In this document: positions 1 through 11,630 of the stretch, one piece after another
How positions within the stretch are numbered: the first letter of the stretch is position 1
How the letters are laid out: the number at the start of each line of letters is the position of its first letter
Assembly (NCBI RefSeq): GCF_051014685.1
Contig: NW_027478391.1
Span: 930,001 to 994,000 of the forward strand
Reading direction: 5' to 3'
DNA: 64,000 bases
From: Ptiloglossa arizonensis
Lineage: Eukaryota; Arthropoda; Insecta; Hymenoptera; Colletidae
The notes under the pieces: model-generated
Seen by the model: the letters and a program-made list of their open reading frames with translations, nothing else
Database searches by the model: none
What the model was told of the DNA's origin: nothing
Program-made: the position numbers and the translations under genes

Positions 1-861
1 ACTATTGCCTAGGGCAAAAATACACATACGGTGGTAATCGGGCGAGTTTCTACTTTCAGATGCAATAGGAATTTCTCGAGTTCGTCAATCCGTTCGCGAG
101 ATATGGGAGTTTGAGGTTAAGGAGTGGTTGAGAAACCATCAAAATTTTCGCAATTCTGATGCTAGAAACGAATAACTGGAATGGCCTAGGGGAAAAGTAC
201 ACACACCATTGTAATCGGGCGAGTTTCTACTTCTACATGCAACAGGAATTTCTCGAGTTCGTCAATCCGTTCGCGAGAAATGTGAGTTTGAAGTTAAGGA
301 ATGGTTGAGAAACCATCAAAATTTTCGCAAATCTGATACTCGAAACCAATAACTGGAATGGCCTAGGGGAAAAGTACGCATACTATTGTAATCGGGCGAG
401 TTTCTACTTTAAATGCAACAGGAATTTCTCGAGTTCGTCAATCCGTTGGCGAGATATGGGAGTTTGAAGTTAAGGAATGGTTTAGAAACCATCAAAATTT
501 TCGCTGGTCTGATACTCGAAACCAATAACTACAAAGGCCTAGGGTGAAAACACACATACCTTTGTAATCGGGCGAGTTTCTACTGTCAGGTGCAACAGGA
601 ATTTCTCGAGTTCGTCTATCCGTTCGCGAGAAAGAGGAGTTTGAAGTTAAGGAATGGTTGAGAAATCATCAAAACTTTCGCATGTCTGATACTCGAAACC
701 AATAACTGGTATGGCCTAGGGCAAAATTGCACATAACTTTGTAAGCGGGCGAGTTTCTATTTTAAGATGCAATAGGAATTTCTCGAGTTCGTCAATGCGT
801 TCGCGAGATATGGGAGTTTGAAGTTAAGGAGTGGTTGAGAAACCATCAAAATTTTCGCAAA

Positions 862-1392
862 TCTGATACTCGAAACCAATAACTGGAATGGCCTAGGGAA
901 AAAGTACACACACCGTAGTAATCGGGCGAGTTTCTACTTTCAGATACAACAGGCATTTCTCGAGTTCGTCAATGCGTTCGCGAGATATGGGAGTTTGAAG
1001 TTAAGGAATGGTTGAGAAATCATCAAAATTTTCGCAAGTCTGATACTCGAATTCAATAACTACTATGGCCTAGGGCAAAAATACACATACGGTTGTAATC
1101 GGGCGAGTTTCTGCTTTCAGATGCAATAGGAATTTCTCGAGTTCGTCAATCCGTTCGCGAGATATGGGAGTTTGAATTTAAGGAGTGGTTGAGAAACCAT
1201 CAAAATTTTCGCAATTCTGATGCTAGAAACGAATAACTGGAATGGCCTAGGGGAAAAGTACACACACCATTGTAATCTGTCGAATTTCTAGTTCCACATG
1301 CAACAGGAATTTCTCGAGTTCGTCAATCCTTTCGCGAGGAATGGGAGTTTGTAGTTAAGGAATGGTTGAGAAACCATCAAAATTTTCGCAAG
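862..1392 (+). repeat. Diverged trimer, related to the pair at 2,101-3,162
   Basis: Starting at TCTGATACTCG, these three monomers resemble the trimer at 2,101 at a distance of 1,239 bp (7 units). Shared markers are AGATACAACAGGCATTTC, a unit with CTCGAATTCAATAAC, and a third unit with GCTAGAAACGAATAAC. A few differences such as CCGTAGTAATCGG set it apart, so it is an older relative of the later tandem trimer. Confidence 0.7.
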
Positions 1393-2069
1393 TCTGATGC
1401 TAGAAACGAATAATTGGAATGACCTAGGGGAAAAGTACACACAACATTGTAATCGGTCGACTTTCTGCTTTCAGATGCAACAGGAAATAATCGAGTTCGT
1501 CAATCCGTTCGCGAGATATGGGAGTTTGAGGTTAAGGAATGGTTGAGAGACCATCAAAACTTTCGCATGTCTGATACTGGAAACCAATAACTGGTATGGC
1601 CTAGGGCATCAATGCACATAACTTTGTAAGCGGGCGAGTTTCTACTTTCAGATGCAATAGGAATTTCTCGAGTTCGTCAATGCGTTCGCGAGATATGGGA
1701 GTTTGAAGTTAAGGAGTGGTTGAGAAACCATCAAAATTTTCGCAATTCTGATGCTAGAAACGAATAAGTGGAATGGCCTAGGGGAAAAGTACACACACCA
1801 TTGTAATCGGTCGACTTTCTGCTTTCAGATTTGACAGGAAATAATCGAGTTCGTCAATCCGTTCGCGAGATATGGGAGTTTGAAGTTAAGGAATGGTTGT
1901 GAAACCATCAAAATTTTCGCAAGTCTGAGACTCGAAACCAGTAACTACAAATGCCTAGGGGAAAAATACACATACCGCTGTAATCGGGCGAGATTCTACT
2001 TTCACATGCAACAGGAATTTCTCGAGTTCGTCAATCCGTTCGCGAGATATGGGAGTTTGAAGTTAAGGA

Positions 2070-2085
2070 ATGGTTGAGAAACCAT
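2070..2085. other. Short dyad (hairpin-capable) motif, example of a per-monomer element
   Basis: ATGGTT and AACCAT are exact reverse complements separated by four bases (GAGA), giving a potential 6-bp stem with a 4-nt loop. The element recurs in most monomers on both arms; in the right arm it reads ATGGTTTCTCAACCAT. Many variants seen change only the loop (TAGA, GAGG, or in the right arm GCTC, TATC, TGTC, TTTC), although stem-breaking variants such as ATGCTTGAG and TTCTCATCCAT also occur. Short dyads are a reported feature of centromeric satellites that lack CENP-B boxes; a functional role here is a hypothesis. It is not a transcription terminator, since no gene precedes it. Confidence 0.75.
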
Positions 2086-2100
2086 CAAAATTTTCGCTGG

Positions 2101-3162
2101 TCTGATACTCGAAACCAATAACTGGAATGGCCTAGGGGAAAAGTACACACACCGTTGTAATCGGGCGAGTTTCTACTTTCAGATACAACAGGCATTTCTC
2201 GAGTTCGTCAATGCGTTCGCGAGATATGGGAGTTTGAAGTTAAGGAATGGTTGAGAAATCATCAAAATTTTCGCAAGTCTGATACTCGAATTCAATAACT
2301 ACTATGGCCTAGGGCAAAAATACACATACGGTTGTAATCGGGCGAGTTTCTGCTTTCAGATGCAATAGGAATTTCTCGAGTTCGTCAATCCGTTCGCGAG
2401 ATATGGGAGTTTGAATTTAAGGAGTGGTTGAGAAACCATCAAAATTTTCGCAATTCTGATGCTAGAAACGAATAACTGGAATGGCCTAGGGGAAAAGTAC
2501 ACACAACATTGTAATCGGTCGACTTTCTGCTTTCAGATGCAACAGGAAATAATCGAGTTCGTCAATCCGTTCGCGAGATATGGGAGTTTGAAGTTAAGGA
2601 ATGGTTGAGAAACCATCAAAATTTTCGCTGGTCTGATACTCGAAACCAATAACTGGAATGGCCTAGGGGAAAAGTACACACACCGTTGTAATCGGGCGAG
2701 TTTCTACTTTCAGATACAACAGGCATTTCTCGAGTTCGTCAATGCGTTCGCGAGATATGGGAGTTTGAAGTTAAGGAATGGTTGAGAAATCATCAAAATT
2801 TTCGCAAGTCTGATACTCGAATTCAATAACTACTATGGCCTAGGGCAAAAATACACATACGGTTGTAATCGGGCGAGTTTCTGCTTTCAGATGCAATAGG
2901 AATTTCTCGAGTTCGTCAATCCGTTCGCGAGATATGGGAGTTTGAATTTAAGGAGTGGTTGAGAAACCATCAAAATTTTCGCAATTCTGATGCTAGAAAC
3001 GAATAACTGGAATGGCCTAGGGGAAAAGTACACACAACATTGTAATCGGTCGACTTTCTGCTTTCAGATGCAACAGGAAATAATCGAGTTCGTCAATCCG
3101 TTCGCGAGATATGGGAGTTTGAAGTTAAGGAATGGTTGAGAAACCATCAAAATTTTCGCAAG
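2101..3162 (+). repeat. Tandem 3-mer higher-order repeat, two copies (531 bp each)
   Basis: The copies are 2,101-2,631 and 2,632-3,162 and look identical or nearly so by eye. The three monomers are distinguishable: one with AGATACAACAGGCATTTC and AATGCGTTCGCGAG, one with CTCGAATTCAATAACTAC and TGAATTTAAGGAGTGG, and one with GCTAGAAACGAATAAC and TCGGTCGAC. After 3,162 the sequence changes to a CTACTATGGCC unit, which ends the duplication. Confidence 0.88.
2150..2166 (+). other. CENP-B-box-like motif, example in left arm
   Basis: The 17-mer CACCGTTGTAATCGGGC aligns with the mammalian CENP-B box YTTCGTTGGAARCGGGA. It keeps the CG of TTCG, the central A and the CGGG, which is 7 of the 9 core positions; the two T positions of TTCG are A and C. 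Variants with CACCATTG, CACCTTTG or TACGGTTG in the same place match the core less well. Binding by CENP-B or a related pogo-type protein is not shown by the sequence, and a partial match could arise by chance and then be amplified with the monomer. Confidence 0.4.
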
Positions 3163-4397
3163 TCTGATACTCGAAACCAATAACTACTATGGCCTAGGGC
3201 AAAAATACACATACCTTTGTAATCGGGCGAGTTTCTACTTTCAGATGCAACAGGAATTTGTCGAATTCGTCAATCCGATCGCGAGACATGGGAGTGTGAA
3301 GTTAAAGAATGGTTGAGAAACCGTCAAAATTTTCGCAATTCTGATGCTAGAAACGAATAGCTGGAATGACCTAGGGGAAAAGTACACACACCATTGTAAT
3401 CGGTCGACCTTCTGCTTTCAGATGCAACAGGACATAATCGAGTTCGTCAATCCGTTCGCGAGGTATGGGAGTTTGAAGTTAAGGAATGGTTGAGAGACCG
3501 TCACAATTTTCGGAAGTCTGATACTCGAAACCAATAACTACTATGGCCTGGGAGAAAAATACACATACCTATGCAATCGGGCGAGTTTCTACTTTCAGAT
3601 GCAACAGGAAATTCTTGAGTTCGACAATCCGTTCGCGAGATATGGGAGTTTGAAGTTAAGGAATGGTTGAGAAACCATCAAAATTTTCGCAAATCTGATA
3701 CTCGAAACCAATAACTACTATGGCCTAGGGCAAAAATACACATACCGTTGTAATCGGACGAGTTTCTGTTTTCAGATGCAATAGGAATTTCTCGAGTTCG
3801 TCAATCCGTTCGCGAGATATGGGAGTTTGAAGTTAAGGAGTGGTTGAGAAACCATCACAATTTTCGCAATTCTGATGCTAGAAACGAATAACTGGAATGA
3901 CCTAGGGAAAAAGTACACACACCATTGTAATCGGTCGACTTTCTGCTTTCAGATTTAACAGGAAATAATCGAGTTGGTCAATCCGTTCGCGAGATATGGG
4001 AGTTTGAAGTTAAGGAATGCTTGAGAAACCATCAAAATTTTCGCAAGTCTGATACTCGAAACCAATAACTACAAAGGCCTAGTGGGAAAATACACATAGC
4101 TTTGTAATCGGGCGAGTTTCGACTTTCAGATGCAACAGGAATTTGTCGAATTCGTCAATCCGTTCGCGAGACATGGGTGTGTGAAGTTAAAGAATGGTTG
4201 AGAAACCGTCAAAATTTTCGCAATTCTGATGCTAGAAACGAATAACTGGAATGACCTAGGGGAAAAGTACACACAACATTGTAATCGGTCGACTTTCTGC
4301 TTTCAGATGCAACAGGAAATAATCGAGTTCGTCAATCCGTTTGCGAGATATGGGAGTTTGAAGTTAAGGAATGGTTGAGAAACCATCAAAATTTTCG

Positions 4398-5110
4398 CAA
4401 GTCTGGTACCTGAAACCAATAACTGGAACGGCCTAGGGGAAAAGTACACATACCATTGTAATCGGGCGAGTTTCTGCTTTCAGATGCAACAGGAGTTTCT
4501 CGTGTTCGTCAATCAGTTCGCGAGATATGGGAGTTTGAAATTAAGGAATGGTTGAGAAACAATCACAATTTTCGCAAGTCTGATACTCGAAACCAATAAC
4601 TACTATGGCCTAGGGGAAAAATACACATACCCTTGTAATCGGGCGAGTTTCTACTTTCAGATGCAACAGGAATTTCTCGTGTTCGTCAATCCGTTCGCGA
4701 GATATGGGAGTTTGAAGTTAAGGAATGGTTGAGAATCCATCAAAATTTTCGCAAGTCTCATACCTGAAACCAATAACTGGAACGGCCTAGGGGAAAAGTA
4801 CACATACCATTGTAATCGGGCGAGTTTCTGCTTTCAGATGCAACAGGAGTTTCTCGTGTTCGTCACTCAGTTCGCGAGATATGGGAGTTTGAAATTAAGG
4901 AATGGTTGAGAAACAATCACAATTTTCGCAAGTCTGATACTCGAAACCAATAACTACTATGGCCTAGGGGAAAAATACACATACCCTTGTAATCGGGCGA
5001 AATTCTACTTTCAGAGGCAACAGGAATTTCTCGAGTTCGTCAATCCGTTCGCGAGATATGGGAGTTTGAAGTTAAGGAATGGTTGAGAAACCATCAAAAT
5101 TTTCGCAATT
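4398..5110 (+). repeat. Tandem 2-mer repeat, two copies (354 bp)
   Basis: The anchors CCTGAAACCAATAACTGGAA recur 354 bp apart (TGAAACC at 4,411 and 4,765). Each dimer has one unit with GGAACGGCCTAGG and TCTCGTGTTCGTC, which loses the CTCGAG site, and one with CTACTATGGCC and ACACATACCCTTG. A related single unit occurs again near 5,812. Edges are approximate. Confidence 0.8.
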
Positions 5111-6792
5111 CTGATGCTCGAAACGAATAACTGGAATGACCTAGGGGAAAGGTACACACACCATTGTAATGGGTCGAGATTCTACTTTCAGAAGCAACAG
5201 GAATTTTTCGAGTTCGTTAATCCGTTCGCGAGGTATGGGAGTTTGAAGTTAAGGAATGGTTGAGAAACTATCAAAATTTTCGCAAGTGTGATACACGAAA
5301 CCAATAAGTGGAATGGCCTAGGGGAAAGCTACACACACCATAGTAATGGGGCGAGTTTCTACTTTCAGATGCAACAGGAATTCCTCGAGTTCGTCAATCC
5401 GTTCGCGAAATACGGGAGTTTGAAGTTAAGGAATGGTTGAGAGACCATCACAATTTTCGCAAGTCTGATACTCGAAACCAATAACTGCTATGGCCTGGGG
5501 GAAAAATACACATACCTTTGCAATCGGGCGAGTTTCTACTTTCAGATGCAACAGGAATTTCTCGAGTTCGTCAATCCGTTCGCGAGATATGGGAGTTTGA
5601 AGTTAAGGAATGGTTGAGAAACCATCAAAATTTTCGCAAGTCTGATGCTAGAAACGAATAAATGGAATGACCTAGGGGAAAAGTACACACAACATTGTAA
5701 TCGGTCGACTTTCTGCTTTCAGATGCAACAGGAAGTAATCGAGTTCGTCAATCCGTTCGCGAGATATGGGAGTTTAAAGTTAAGGAATGGTTGAGAATCC
5801 ATCAAAATTTTCGCAAGTCTGGTACCTGAAACCAATAACTGGAACGGCCTAGGGGAAAAGTACACATACCATTGTAATCGGGCGAGTTTCTTCTTTCAGA
5901 TGCAACAGGAGTTTCTCGTGTTCGTCAATCAGTTCGCGAGATATGGGAGTTTGAAGTTAAGGAATGTTTGAGAAACCATCACAATTTTCGCAAGTCTGAT
6001 ACTCGAAACCAATGACTACTATGGCCTAGGGCAAAAATACACATACCTCTGTAATCGGGCGAGTTTCTACTTTCAGATGCAACAGGAATTTGACGAATTC
6101 GTCAAACCGTTCGCGATATATGGGAGTTTGAAGTTAAAGAATGGCTGAGAAACCATCAAAATTTTCGCAATTCTGATGCTAGAAACGAATAACTGGAATG
6201 ACCTAGGGGAAAAGTACACACACCATTGTAATCGGTCGACTTTCTGCTTTCAGATGCAACAGGAAATAATCGAGTTCGACAATCCGTTCGCGAGATATGG
6301 GAGTTTGAAATTAAGGAATGGTTGAGAAACCATCAAAATTTTCGCAATTCTGATGCTAGAAACGAATAACTGGAATGACCTAAGGGAAAAGTACACACAC
6401 CACTGTAATCGGTCGGCTTTCTGCTTTTAGATGCAACAGGAAATAATCGAGTTCGTCAATCCGTTCGCGAGATATGGGAGTTTGAGGTTAAGGAATGGTT
6501 GAGAGACCATCACAATTTTCGCAAGTCTGATACTCGAAACCAATAACTACCATGGCCTGGGGGAAAAGTACACACACCATTGCAATGGGGCGAGATTCTA
6601 CTTTCAGAAGCAACAGGAATTTTTCGAGTTCGTCAATCCGTTCGCGAGGTATGGGAGTTTGAAGTTAAGGAATGGTTGAGAAACCATCACAATTTTCGCA
6701 AGTCTGATACTCGAAACCAATGACTACTATGGCCTAGGGCAAAAATACACATACCGTTGTAATCGCACGAGTTTCTGGTTTCAGATGCAACA

Positions 6793-7320
6793 GGAACTTC
6801 TCGAGTTCGTCGATCCGTTCGCGAGATATGGGAGTTTGAAGTTAAGGAATGGTTGAGAAACCATCACAATTTTCGCAATTCTGATGCTAGAAACGAATAA
6901 CTGGAATGACCTAGGGAAAAAGTGCACACACCATTGTAATCGGTCGACTTTCTGCTTTCAGATTTAACAGGAAATGATCGAGTTCGTCAATCCGTTCGCG
7001 AGATATGGGAGTTTGAAGTTAAGGAATGCTTGAGAAACCATCAAAATTTTCGCAAGTCTGATACTCGAAACCAATAACTACAAAGGCCTAGTGGAAAAAT
7101 ACACATACCTTTGTAATCGGGCGAGTTTCTACTTTCAGATGCAACAGGAATTTCTCGAGTTCGTCAATCCGTTCGCGAGATATGGGACTTTGAAGTTAAG
7201 GAATGATTGAGAAACCATCAAAATTTTCGCAAGTCTGATACTCGAAACCAATAACTAGAAAGGCCTAGGGGAAAAATACACATAACTTTGTAATCGGGCG
7301 AGTTTCTACTTTCAGATGCA
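6793..7320 (+). repeat. Three-monomer block, first of three dispersed copies
   Basis: This block begins with GGAACTTCTCGAGTTCGTCG, then has a unit with GAATGCTTGAG and AAAGGCCTAGTGG, then one with GAATGATTGAG (7,201) and AACTAGAAAGGCC. It matches 10,686-11,213 at an offset of 3,893 bp (22 units minus 1 bp). The later part also matches about 8,440-8,735 at an offset of 1,415 bp (8 units minus 1 bp). Confidence 0.75.
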
Positions 7321-8435
7321 ACAGGAATTTCTCGAGCCCGTCAATCCGTTCGCGAGATATGGGAATTTGAAATTAAGGAATGGTTGAGAAACCATCAAAA
7401 TTTTCGCAAGTCAGATACTCGAAACCAATAACTACAAAGGCTTAGGGGAAAAATTCACATACCGTTGTAATCGGAGGAGTTTCTGCTTTCAGATGCAACA
7501 GGAGTTTCTCGTGTTCGTCAATCAGTTCGCGAGATATGGGAGTTTAAAATTAAGGAATGGTTGAGAAACAATCACAATTTTCGCAAGTCTGATACTCGAA
7601 ACCAATAACTACTACGGCCTAGGGGAAAAATACACATACCCTTGTAATCGGGCAAGTTCCTACTTTCAGATGCAACAGGAATTTCTCGAGTTCGTCAATC
7701 CGTTCGCGAGATATGGGAGTTTGAAGTTGGGGAATGGCTGAGAAACCATCAAAATTTTCGCAATTCTGATGCTAGAAACGAATAACTGGAATGACCTAGG
7801 GGAAAGTACACACACCATTGTAATCGGTCGACCTTGTGCTTTCAGATGCAACAGGACATAATCGAGTTCGTCAATCCGTTCGCGAGATACGGGAGTTTGA
7901 AGTTAAGGAATGGTTGAGAGACCATCACAATTTTCGCAAGTCAGATACTCGAAACCAATAACTACAAAGGCTTAGGGGAAAAATTCAAATACCGTTGTAA
8001 TCGGAGGAGTTCCTGCTTTCAGATGCAACAGGAGTTTCTCGTGTTCGTCAATCAGTTCGCGAGATATGGGAGTTTGAAATTAAGGAATGGTTGAGAAATA
8101 GTCACAATTTTCGCAAGTCTGATACTCGAAACCAATAACTACTATGGCCTAGGGGAAAAATACACATACCCTTGTAATCGGGCGAGTTTCTACTTTCAGA
8201 TGCTACAGGAATTTCTCGAGTTCGTCAATCTGTTCGCGAGATATGGGAGTTTGAAGTTAAGGAATGGTCGAGAAACCATCAAAATTTTCGCAATTCTGAT
8301 GCTCGAAACGAATAACTGGAATGACCTAGGGGAAAGGTACACACACCATTGTAATCGGTCGACTTTCTACTTTCAGATGCAACAGGAAATAATCGAGTTC
8401 TTCAATCCGTTCGCGAGATATGGGAGTTTGAAGTT

Positions 8436-8790
8436 AAGGAATGCTTGAGAAACCATCAAAATTTTCGCAAGTCTGATACTCGAAACCAATAACTACAAAG
8501 GCCTAGTGGAAAAATACACATACCTTTGTAATCGGGCGACTTTCTACTTTCAGATGCAACAGGAATTTCTCGAGTTCGTCAATCCGTTCGCGAGATATGG
8601 GAGTTTGAAGTTAAGGAATGATTGAGAAACCATCAAAATTTTCGCAAGTCTGATACTCGAAACCAATAACTAGAAAGGCCTAGGGGAAAAATACACATAA
8701 CTTTGTAATCGGGCGAGTTTCTACTTTCAGATGCAACAGGAATTTCTCGAGCCCGTCAATCCGTTCGCGAGATATGGGAATTTGAAGTTA
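8436..8790 (+). repeat. Dispersed block, second (partial) copy
   Basis: Two units carrying AATGCTTGAG with AAAGGCCTAGTGG, then GAATGATTGAG (8,616) with AACTAGAAAGGCC and CTCGAGCCCGTC, correspond to 7,021-7,375. The marker CTCGAGCCCGTC is shared with 7,332 but absent at about 11,225, so this copy is closer to the 7 kb copy. Confidence 0.72.
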
Positions 8791-9051
8791 AGGAATGGTT
8801 GAGAAACCATCAAAATTTTCGCAATTCTGATACTCGAAACAAATAACTGGAACGGCCTAGGGGGGAAGTACACACACCATTGTAATCGGGCAAGTTTCTA
8901 CTTTCAGAGGCAACAGGAACTTCTCGAGTTCGCCAATCCGTTGGCGAGGTATCGGAGTTTGAAGTTAAGGAATGGTTGAGAAACCATCAAAATTTTCACA
9001 AGTCTGATACTCGAATCCAATAACTACTATGGCCTAGGGCAAAAATACACA

Positions 9052-9068
9052 TACCGTTGTAATCGGGC
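9052..9068 (+). other. CENP-B-box-like motif, closest variant seen
   Basis: TACCGTTGTAATCGGGC matches 12 of the 17 positions of the CENP-B box consensus and 7 of the 9 core positions. It is one of the best matches noticed in the left arm. The same core mismatches (A and C in place of the two T of TTCG) occur as in the other units. Confidence 0.4.
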
Positions 9069-9200
9069 GAGTTTCTACTTTCAGATGCAACAGTAATTTC
9101 TCGAGTTCGTCAATCCGTTCGCGAGATATGGGAGTTTGAAGTTAAGGAATGGTTGAGAAATCATCACAATTTTCGCAAGTCTGATACTCGAAACCAATAA

Positions 9201-10600
9201 CTACTATGGCCTGGGGGAGAAATACACATACCTTTGCAATCGGGCGAGTTTCTACTTTCAGATGCAACAGGAATTTCTCGAGTTCGTCAATCCGTTCGCG
9301 AGATATGGGAGTTTGAAGTTGAGGAATGGTTGAGAAACCATCAAAATTTTCGCAATTCTGATGCTACAAACGAATAACTGGAATCACCTAGGGGAAAAGT
9401 ACACACACCATTGTAATCGGTCGACCTTCTGCTTTCAGATGCAACAGGACATAATCGAGTTCGTCAATCCGTTCGCGAGATATGGGAGTTTGAAGTTAAG
9501 GAATGGTTGAGAGACCATCACAATTTTCGCAAGTCTGATTCTCGAAACCAATAACTACTATGGCCTGGGGGAAAAATACACATACCTTTGCAATCGGGCG
9601 AGTTTCTACTTTCAGATGCAACAGGAATTTCTCGAGTTCGTCAATCCGTTCGCGAGATATGGGAGTTTGAAGTTGAGGAATGGTTGAGAAACCATCAAAA
9701 TTTTCGCAAATCTGATACTCGAAACCAATAACTACTATGGCCTAGTGCAAAAATACACATACCGTTGTAATCGGACGAGTTTCTGGTTTCAGATGCAACA
9801 GGAACTTCTCGAGTTCGTCGATCCGTTCGCGAGATATGGGAGTTTGAAGTTAAGGAATGGTTGAGAAACCATCACAATTTTCGCAATTCTGATGCTAGAA
9901 ACGAATAACTGGAATGACCTAGGGAAAAAGTACACACACCATTGTAATCGGTCGACTTTCTGCTTTCAGATGCAACAGGACATAATCGAGTTCGTCAATC
10001 CGTTCGGGAGATATGGGAGTTTGAAGTCAAGGAATGGTAGAGAGACCATCACAATTTTCGCAAGTCTGATACTCGAAACCAATAACTACTATGGCCTGGG
10101 GGAAAAATACACATACCTTTGCAATCGGGCGAGTTTCTACTTTCAGGTACAACAGGAATTTCTCGAGTTCGTCAATCCGTTCGCGAGATATGGGAGTTTG
10201 AAGTTGAGGAATGGTTGAGAAACCATCAAAATTATCGCAATTCTGATGCTAGAAACGAATAACTGGAATGACCTAGGGGAAAAGTACACACACCATTGTA
10301 ATCGGTCGTCCTTCTGCTTTCAGATGCAACAGGACATAATCGAGTTCGTCAATCCGTTCGCGAGATATGGGAGTTTGAAGTTAAGGAATGGTTGAGAGAC
10401 CATCACAATTTTCGCAAGTCTGATACTCGAAACCAATAACTACTATGGCCTGGGGGAAAAATACACATACCTTTGCAATCGGGCGAGTTTCTACTTTCAG
10501 ATGCAACGGGAATTTCTCGAGTTCGATAATGCGTTCGCGAGATATGGGAGTTTGAAGTTAAGGAATGGTTGAGAAACCATCAAAATTTTCGCAAATCTGA
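9201..10600 (+). repeat. Irregular higher-order region of 2-mer and 3-mer steps
   Basis: A distinctive unit with GGCCTGGGGG and ACCTTTGCAATCGGGCG, which has lost CCTAGG, recurs with anchors at 9,211, 9,565, 10,096 and 10,450. The steps are 354, 531 and 354 bp, so dimers alternate with a trimer. Between them lie units with CAACAGGACATAATCG. The extra monomer at about 9,740-9,960 (GGAACTTCTCGAGTTCGTCG) recurs 885 bp later at 10,686, that is 5 units. Confidence 0.8.
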
Positions 10601-10685
10601 TACTCGAAACCAATAACTACTATGGCCTAGGGCAAAAATACACATACCGTTGTAATCGGACGAGTTTCTGGTTTCAGATGCAACA

Positions 10686-11213
10686 GGAACTTCTCGAGTT
10701 CGTCGATCCGTTCGCGAGATATGGGAGTTTGAAGTTAAGGAATGGTTGAGAAACCATCACAATTTTCGCAATTCTGATGCTAGAAACGAATAACTGGAAT
10801 GACCTAGGGAAAAAGTACACACAACATTGTAATCGGTCGACTTTCTGCTTTCAGATTTAACAGGAAATAATAGAGTTCGTCAATCCGTTCGCGAGATATG
10901 GGAGTTTGAAGTTAAGGAATGCTTGAGAAACCATCAAAATTTTCGCAAGTCTGATACTCGAAACCAATAACTACAAAGGCCTAGTGGAAAAATACACATA
11001 CCTTTGTAATCGGGCGAGTTTCTACTTTCAGATGCAACAGGAATTTCTCGAGTTCGTCAATCCGTTCGCGAGATATGGGAGTTTGAAGTTAAGGAATGAT
11101 TGAGAAACCATCAAAATTTTCGCAAGTCTGATACTCGAAACCAATAACTAGAAAGGCCTAGGGGAAAAATACACATAACTTTGTAATCGGGCGAGTTTCT
11201 ACTTTCAGATGCA
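10686..11213 (+). repeat. Three-monomer block, third dispersed copy
   Basis: This matches 6,793-7,320 at +3,893 bp and about 8,440-8,735 at +2,478 bp (exactly 14 units). Markers are GGAACTTCTCGAGTTCGTCG, AATGCTTGAG, AAAGGCCTAGTGG and GAATGATTGAG (11,094). Confidence 0.75.
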
Positions 11214-11276
11214 ACAGGAATTTCTCGAGTTCGTCAATCCGTTCGCGAGATATGGGAGTTTGAAGATAAGGAATGC

Positions 11277-11630
11277 TTGAGAAACCATCAAAATTTTCGC
11301 AAGTCTGATACTCGAAACCAATAACTACAAAGGCTTAGGGGAAAAATTCACATACCGTTGTAATCGGAGGAGTTTCTTCTTCCAGATGCAACCGGAATTT
11401 CTCGTGTTCGTCAATCAGTTCGCGAGATATGGGAGTTTGAAATTAAGGAATGGTTGAGAAACCATCAAAATTTTCGCAAGTCTGATACTCGAAACCAATA
11501 ACTACAAAGGCTTAGGGGAAAAATTCACATACCGTTGTAATCGGAGGAGTTTCTTCTTCCAGATGCAACCGGAATTTCTCGTGTTCGTCAATCAGTTCGC
11601 GAGATATGGGAGTTTGAAATTAAGGAATGG
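11277..11630 (+). repeat. Recent single-monomer duplication (2 x 177 bp)
   Basis: Two adjacent monomers, 11,277-11,453 and 11,454-11,630, look essentially identical by eye. Both carry AAAGGCTTAGGGG, ATCGGAGGAGTTTCTTCTTC, CAACCGGAATTTCTCGTG and CAATCAGTTCGCGAG. A third, slightly changed member is at about 13,222-13,398 as part of the 10-mer duplication. Single-unit duplication is the simplest unequal-exchange product. Confidence 0.88.

Larger units (their letters stand above)
2067..2243 (+). repeat. Representative 177-bp monomer
   Basis: This unit carries all the landmarks of the family and can serve as reference. In order it holds the dyad ATGGTTGAGAAACCAT (2070-2085), AAAATTTT (2087-2094), the palindrome CCTAGG (2131-2136), a CENP-B-box-like 17-mer (2150-2166), the palindrome CTCGAG (2198-2203) and the palindrome TCGCGA (2217-2222). 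The next unit starts exactly 177 bp later at 2244. CCTAGG, CTCGAG and TCGCGA are recognition sites of AvrII, XhoI and NruI, so each enzyme should give a ladder of about 177 bp from this array where the sites are intact. The unit start is an arbitrary choice of phase. Confidence 0.95.

Noticed and set aside
1880..2077. Open frame of 65 residues, one of about 40 similar ones
   Set aside because: It is a translation of the monomer. The same peptide stretches (for example QQEFLEFVNPFARYGS) recur at monomer spacing on both strands according to array orientation, with no start context, domain or codon signal.
2070..2085. Rho-independent terminator
   Set aside because: The stem is 6 bp, AT-rich at its base, has no following T-run in transcript sense, and no gene precedes it; it recurs in every unit.
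9892..10218. Open frame of 108 residues on the + strand
   Set aside because: It arises from GGTAGAGAG replacing GGTTGAGAG, which removes the regular stop. The content is satellite translation.
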